Below are positions 63,297 through 64,000 of a stretch of DNA of 64,000 nt, one piece after another; the first letter of the stretch is position 1; each line of letters opens with the position of its first letter. A program made the position numbers and the translations under genes. The DNA is from Mesorhizobium sp. WSM4311 (GTDB taxonomy: Bacteria; Pseudomonadota; Alphaproteobacteria; Rhizobiales; Rhizobiaceae): contig NZ_NSFV01000004.1 of the NCBI RefSeq assembly GCF_002295115.1, forward strand, positions 186,001 through 250,000, in the 5' to 3' direction. Below the pieces are notes generated by a model. The model saw nothing but the letters and a program-made list of their open reading frames with translations. It was not told where the DNA came from and did no database searches.

Positions 63297-64000
63297 TCCC
63301 CCGCATCTACATTCCCGGCGATTCCGGCGCGTTGGCGCTCGGCGCCGAGAAGGTCGCCATGGCTGTTCGCGCGGAACTCGCCGAGCGTGGCATCGAGGCC
63401 AAGATCGTCCGCAACGGCTCGCGCGGCGCTTATTTCCTCGAGCCGATGGTCGAAGTGGCGACCGCCAGCGGCCGCGTCGCCTACGGACCGGTCAAGCCTT
63501 CCGACGTCAGGAGCCTGTTCGACAGCGGCTTCCTCACCGGTGGCCACCACAAGCGCTGGCTCGGCGCGCCCGACAAGATCCCGTTCCTGGCCAAGCAGAC
63601 CCGGCTGACCTTTGCCCGCTGCGGCATCAACGACCCGCTGTCGCTCGACGCCTACAAATCGCTTGGTGGGCTCAAGGGTTTGCAGAACGCCGTGGCCATG
63701 GCGCCGGCCGACATCGTCAAGCAGGTTACCGACTCAGGCCTGCGTGGCCGTGGCGGCGCCGGCTTCCCGACCGGCATCAAGTGGAAGACGGTGCTGGATA
63801 CGACATCCGAGCGCAAATACATCGTCTGCAACGCCGACGAGGGCGACAGCGCGACTTTCGCCGACCGCATGATCATGGAGGGCGACCCCTTCGTGCTGAT
63901 CGAGGGCATGACGATCGCCGGCATCGCCACCGGAGCGACCAAGGGCTTCGTCTATATCCGCTCGGAATATCCGCATGCGGTGGCGACAATGAACAAGGCC
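63293..64000 (+). CDS. fdsB: NAD-dependent formate dehydrogenase beta subunit, cut by window edge
   Basis: The first 236 residues of a NuoF-like subunit are visible. An N-terminal thioredoxin-like domain (MIPRIYIPGDSGALAL, GSRGAYFLEPMVEVATAS) is followed by the NADH/FMN domain, with GLRGRGGAGFPTGIKW near residue 150 and CNADEGDSATFADR next. It accepts electrons from FdsG and reduces NAD. The ATG at 63293 overlaps the fdsG stop. The C-terminal Fe-S part and the catalytic alpha subunit gene lie beyond the window. Confidence 0.93.
   Translation, partial: MIPRIYIPGDSGALALGAEKVAMAVRAELAERGIEAKIVRNGSRGAYFLEPMVEVATASGRVAYGPVKPSDVRSLFDSGFLTGGHHKRWLGAPDKIPFLAKQTRLTFARCGINDPLSLDAYKSLGGLKGLQNAVAMAPADIVKQVTDSGLRGRGGAGFPTGIKWKTVLDTTSERKYIVCNADEGDSATFADRMIMEGDPFVLIEGMTIAGIATGATKGFVYIRSEYPHAVATMNKA

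Overview
The window looks like a chromosomal segment of a high-GC alphaproteobacterium of the order Hyphomicrobiales, most probably Mesorhizobium or a close relative. The basis is the gene families present (LplT-PlsC-Aas fusion, NAD-dependent formate dehydrogenase, many peptide and amino-acid ABC systems), the high-GC codon use, and the short palindromic intergenic repeats familiar from rhizobial genomes. The genus is an inference. I saw no rRNA, tRNA, insertion sequence, prophage, CRISPR array or origin.

Layout. 1-4.6 kb: end of an ECF-type sigma factor gene, two small membrane-anchored proteins that may be its sensor module, a small secreted protein, and a DUF1800/DUF1501 pair. 4.9-8.3 kb: a three-domain Aas phospholipid acyltransferase/acyl-ACP synthetase preceded by three near-identical palindromes. 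8.6-34.8 kb: a large catabolic island. It holds indolepyruvate:ferredoxin oxidoreductase (iorA, iorB), a MarR regulator, two phytoene-desaturase-like FAD oxidoreductases around a cyclase-family hydrolase, a complete dipeptide-type ABC transporter, an exported VOC protein, a salicylyl/2-aminobenzoyl-CoA hydroxylase-reductase fusion with beta-oxidation-type enzymes (SDR, enoyl-CoA hydratase, acyl-CoA dehydrogenase), a second MarR regulator, a Rid-family protein, an LLM flavin monooxygenase, an HpcH/HpaI aldolase, an amino-acid ABC importer without its ATPase, and a class V PLP enzyme. 34.9-40.1 kb: a second complete peptide ABC operon on the minus strand. 40.6-45.8 kb: an acyl-CoA ligase with a histone-like Lys/Ala tail, an ETF-beta-type lysine methyltransferase, a HAD phosphatase and pgi. 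46.1-49.4 kb: a MocR regulator and an MttB-superfamily methyltransferase. 50-55.5 kb: a chromate resistance cluster (chrB-chrA divergent from a superoxide dismutase-rhodanese fusion, a second ChrB-type domain and an MFS transporter). 55.7-62.7 kb: sugar-acid dehydratase, CoxG-like protein, Mrp ATPase, VOC protein, PiT phosphate transporter with its DUF47 partner. 61.8-64 kb: LysR regulator and the start of a formate dehydrogenase operon (fdsG, fdsB), cut by the window edge.

The most interesting signal is in the island. Four separate promoter regions (15.46, 23.17, 30.58 and 31.47-31.50 kb) carry the same 14-bp inverted repeat, roughly YTTYA-AGCH-TRAAR. They sit in front of the cyclase/FAD-oxidoreductase pair, the CoA-hydroxylase operon, the LLM/aldolase pair and the amino-acid importer. 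With two MarR genes inside the island, this points to one regulon that takes up and degrades a nitrogen-containing aromatic compound, perhaps from tryptophan, indole or anthranilate, through CoA thioesters. The substrate is not established by the sequence.
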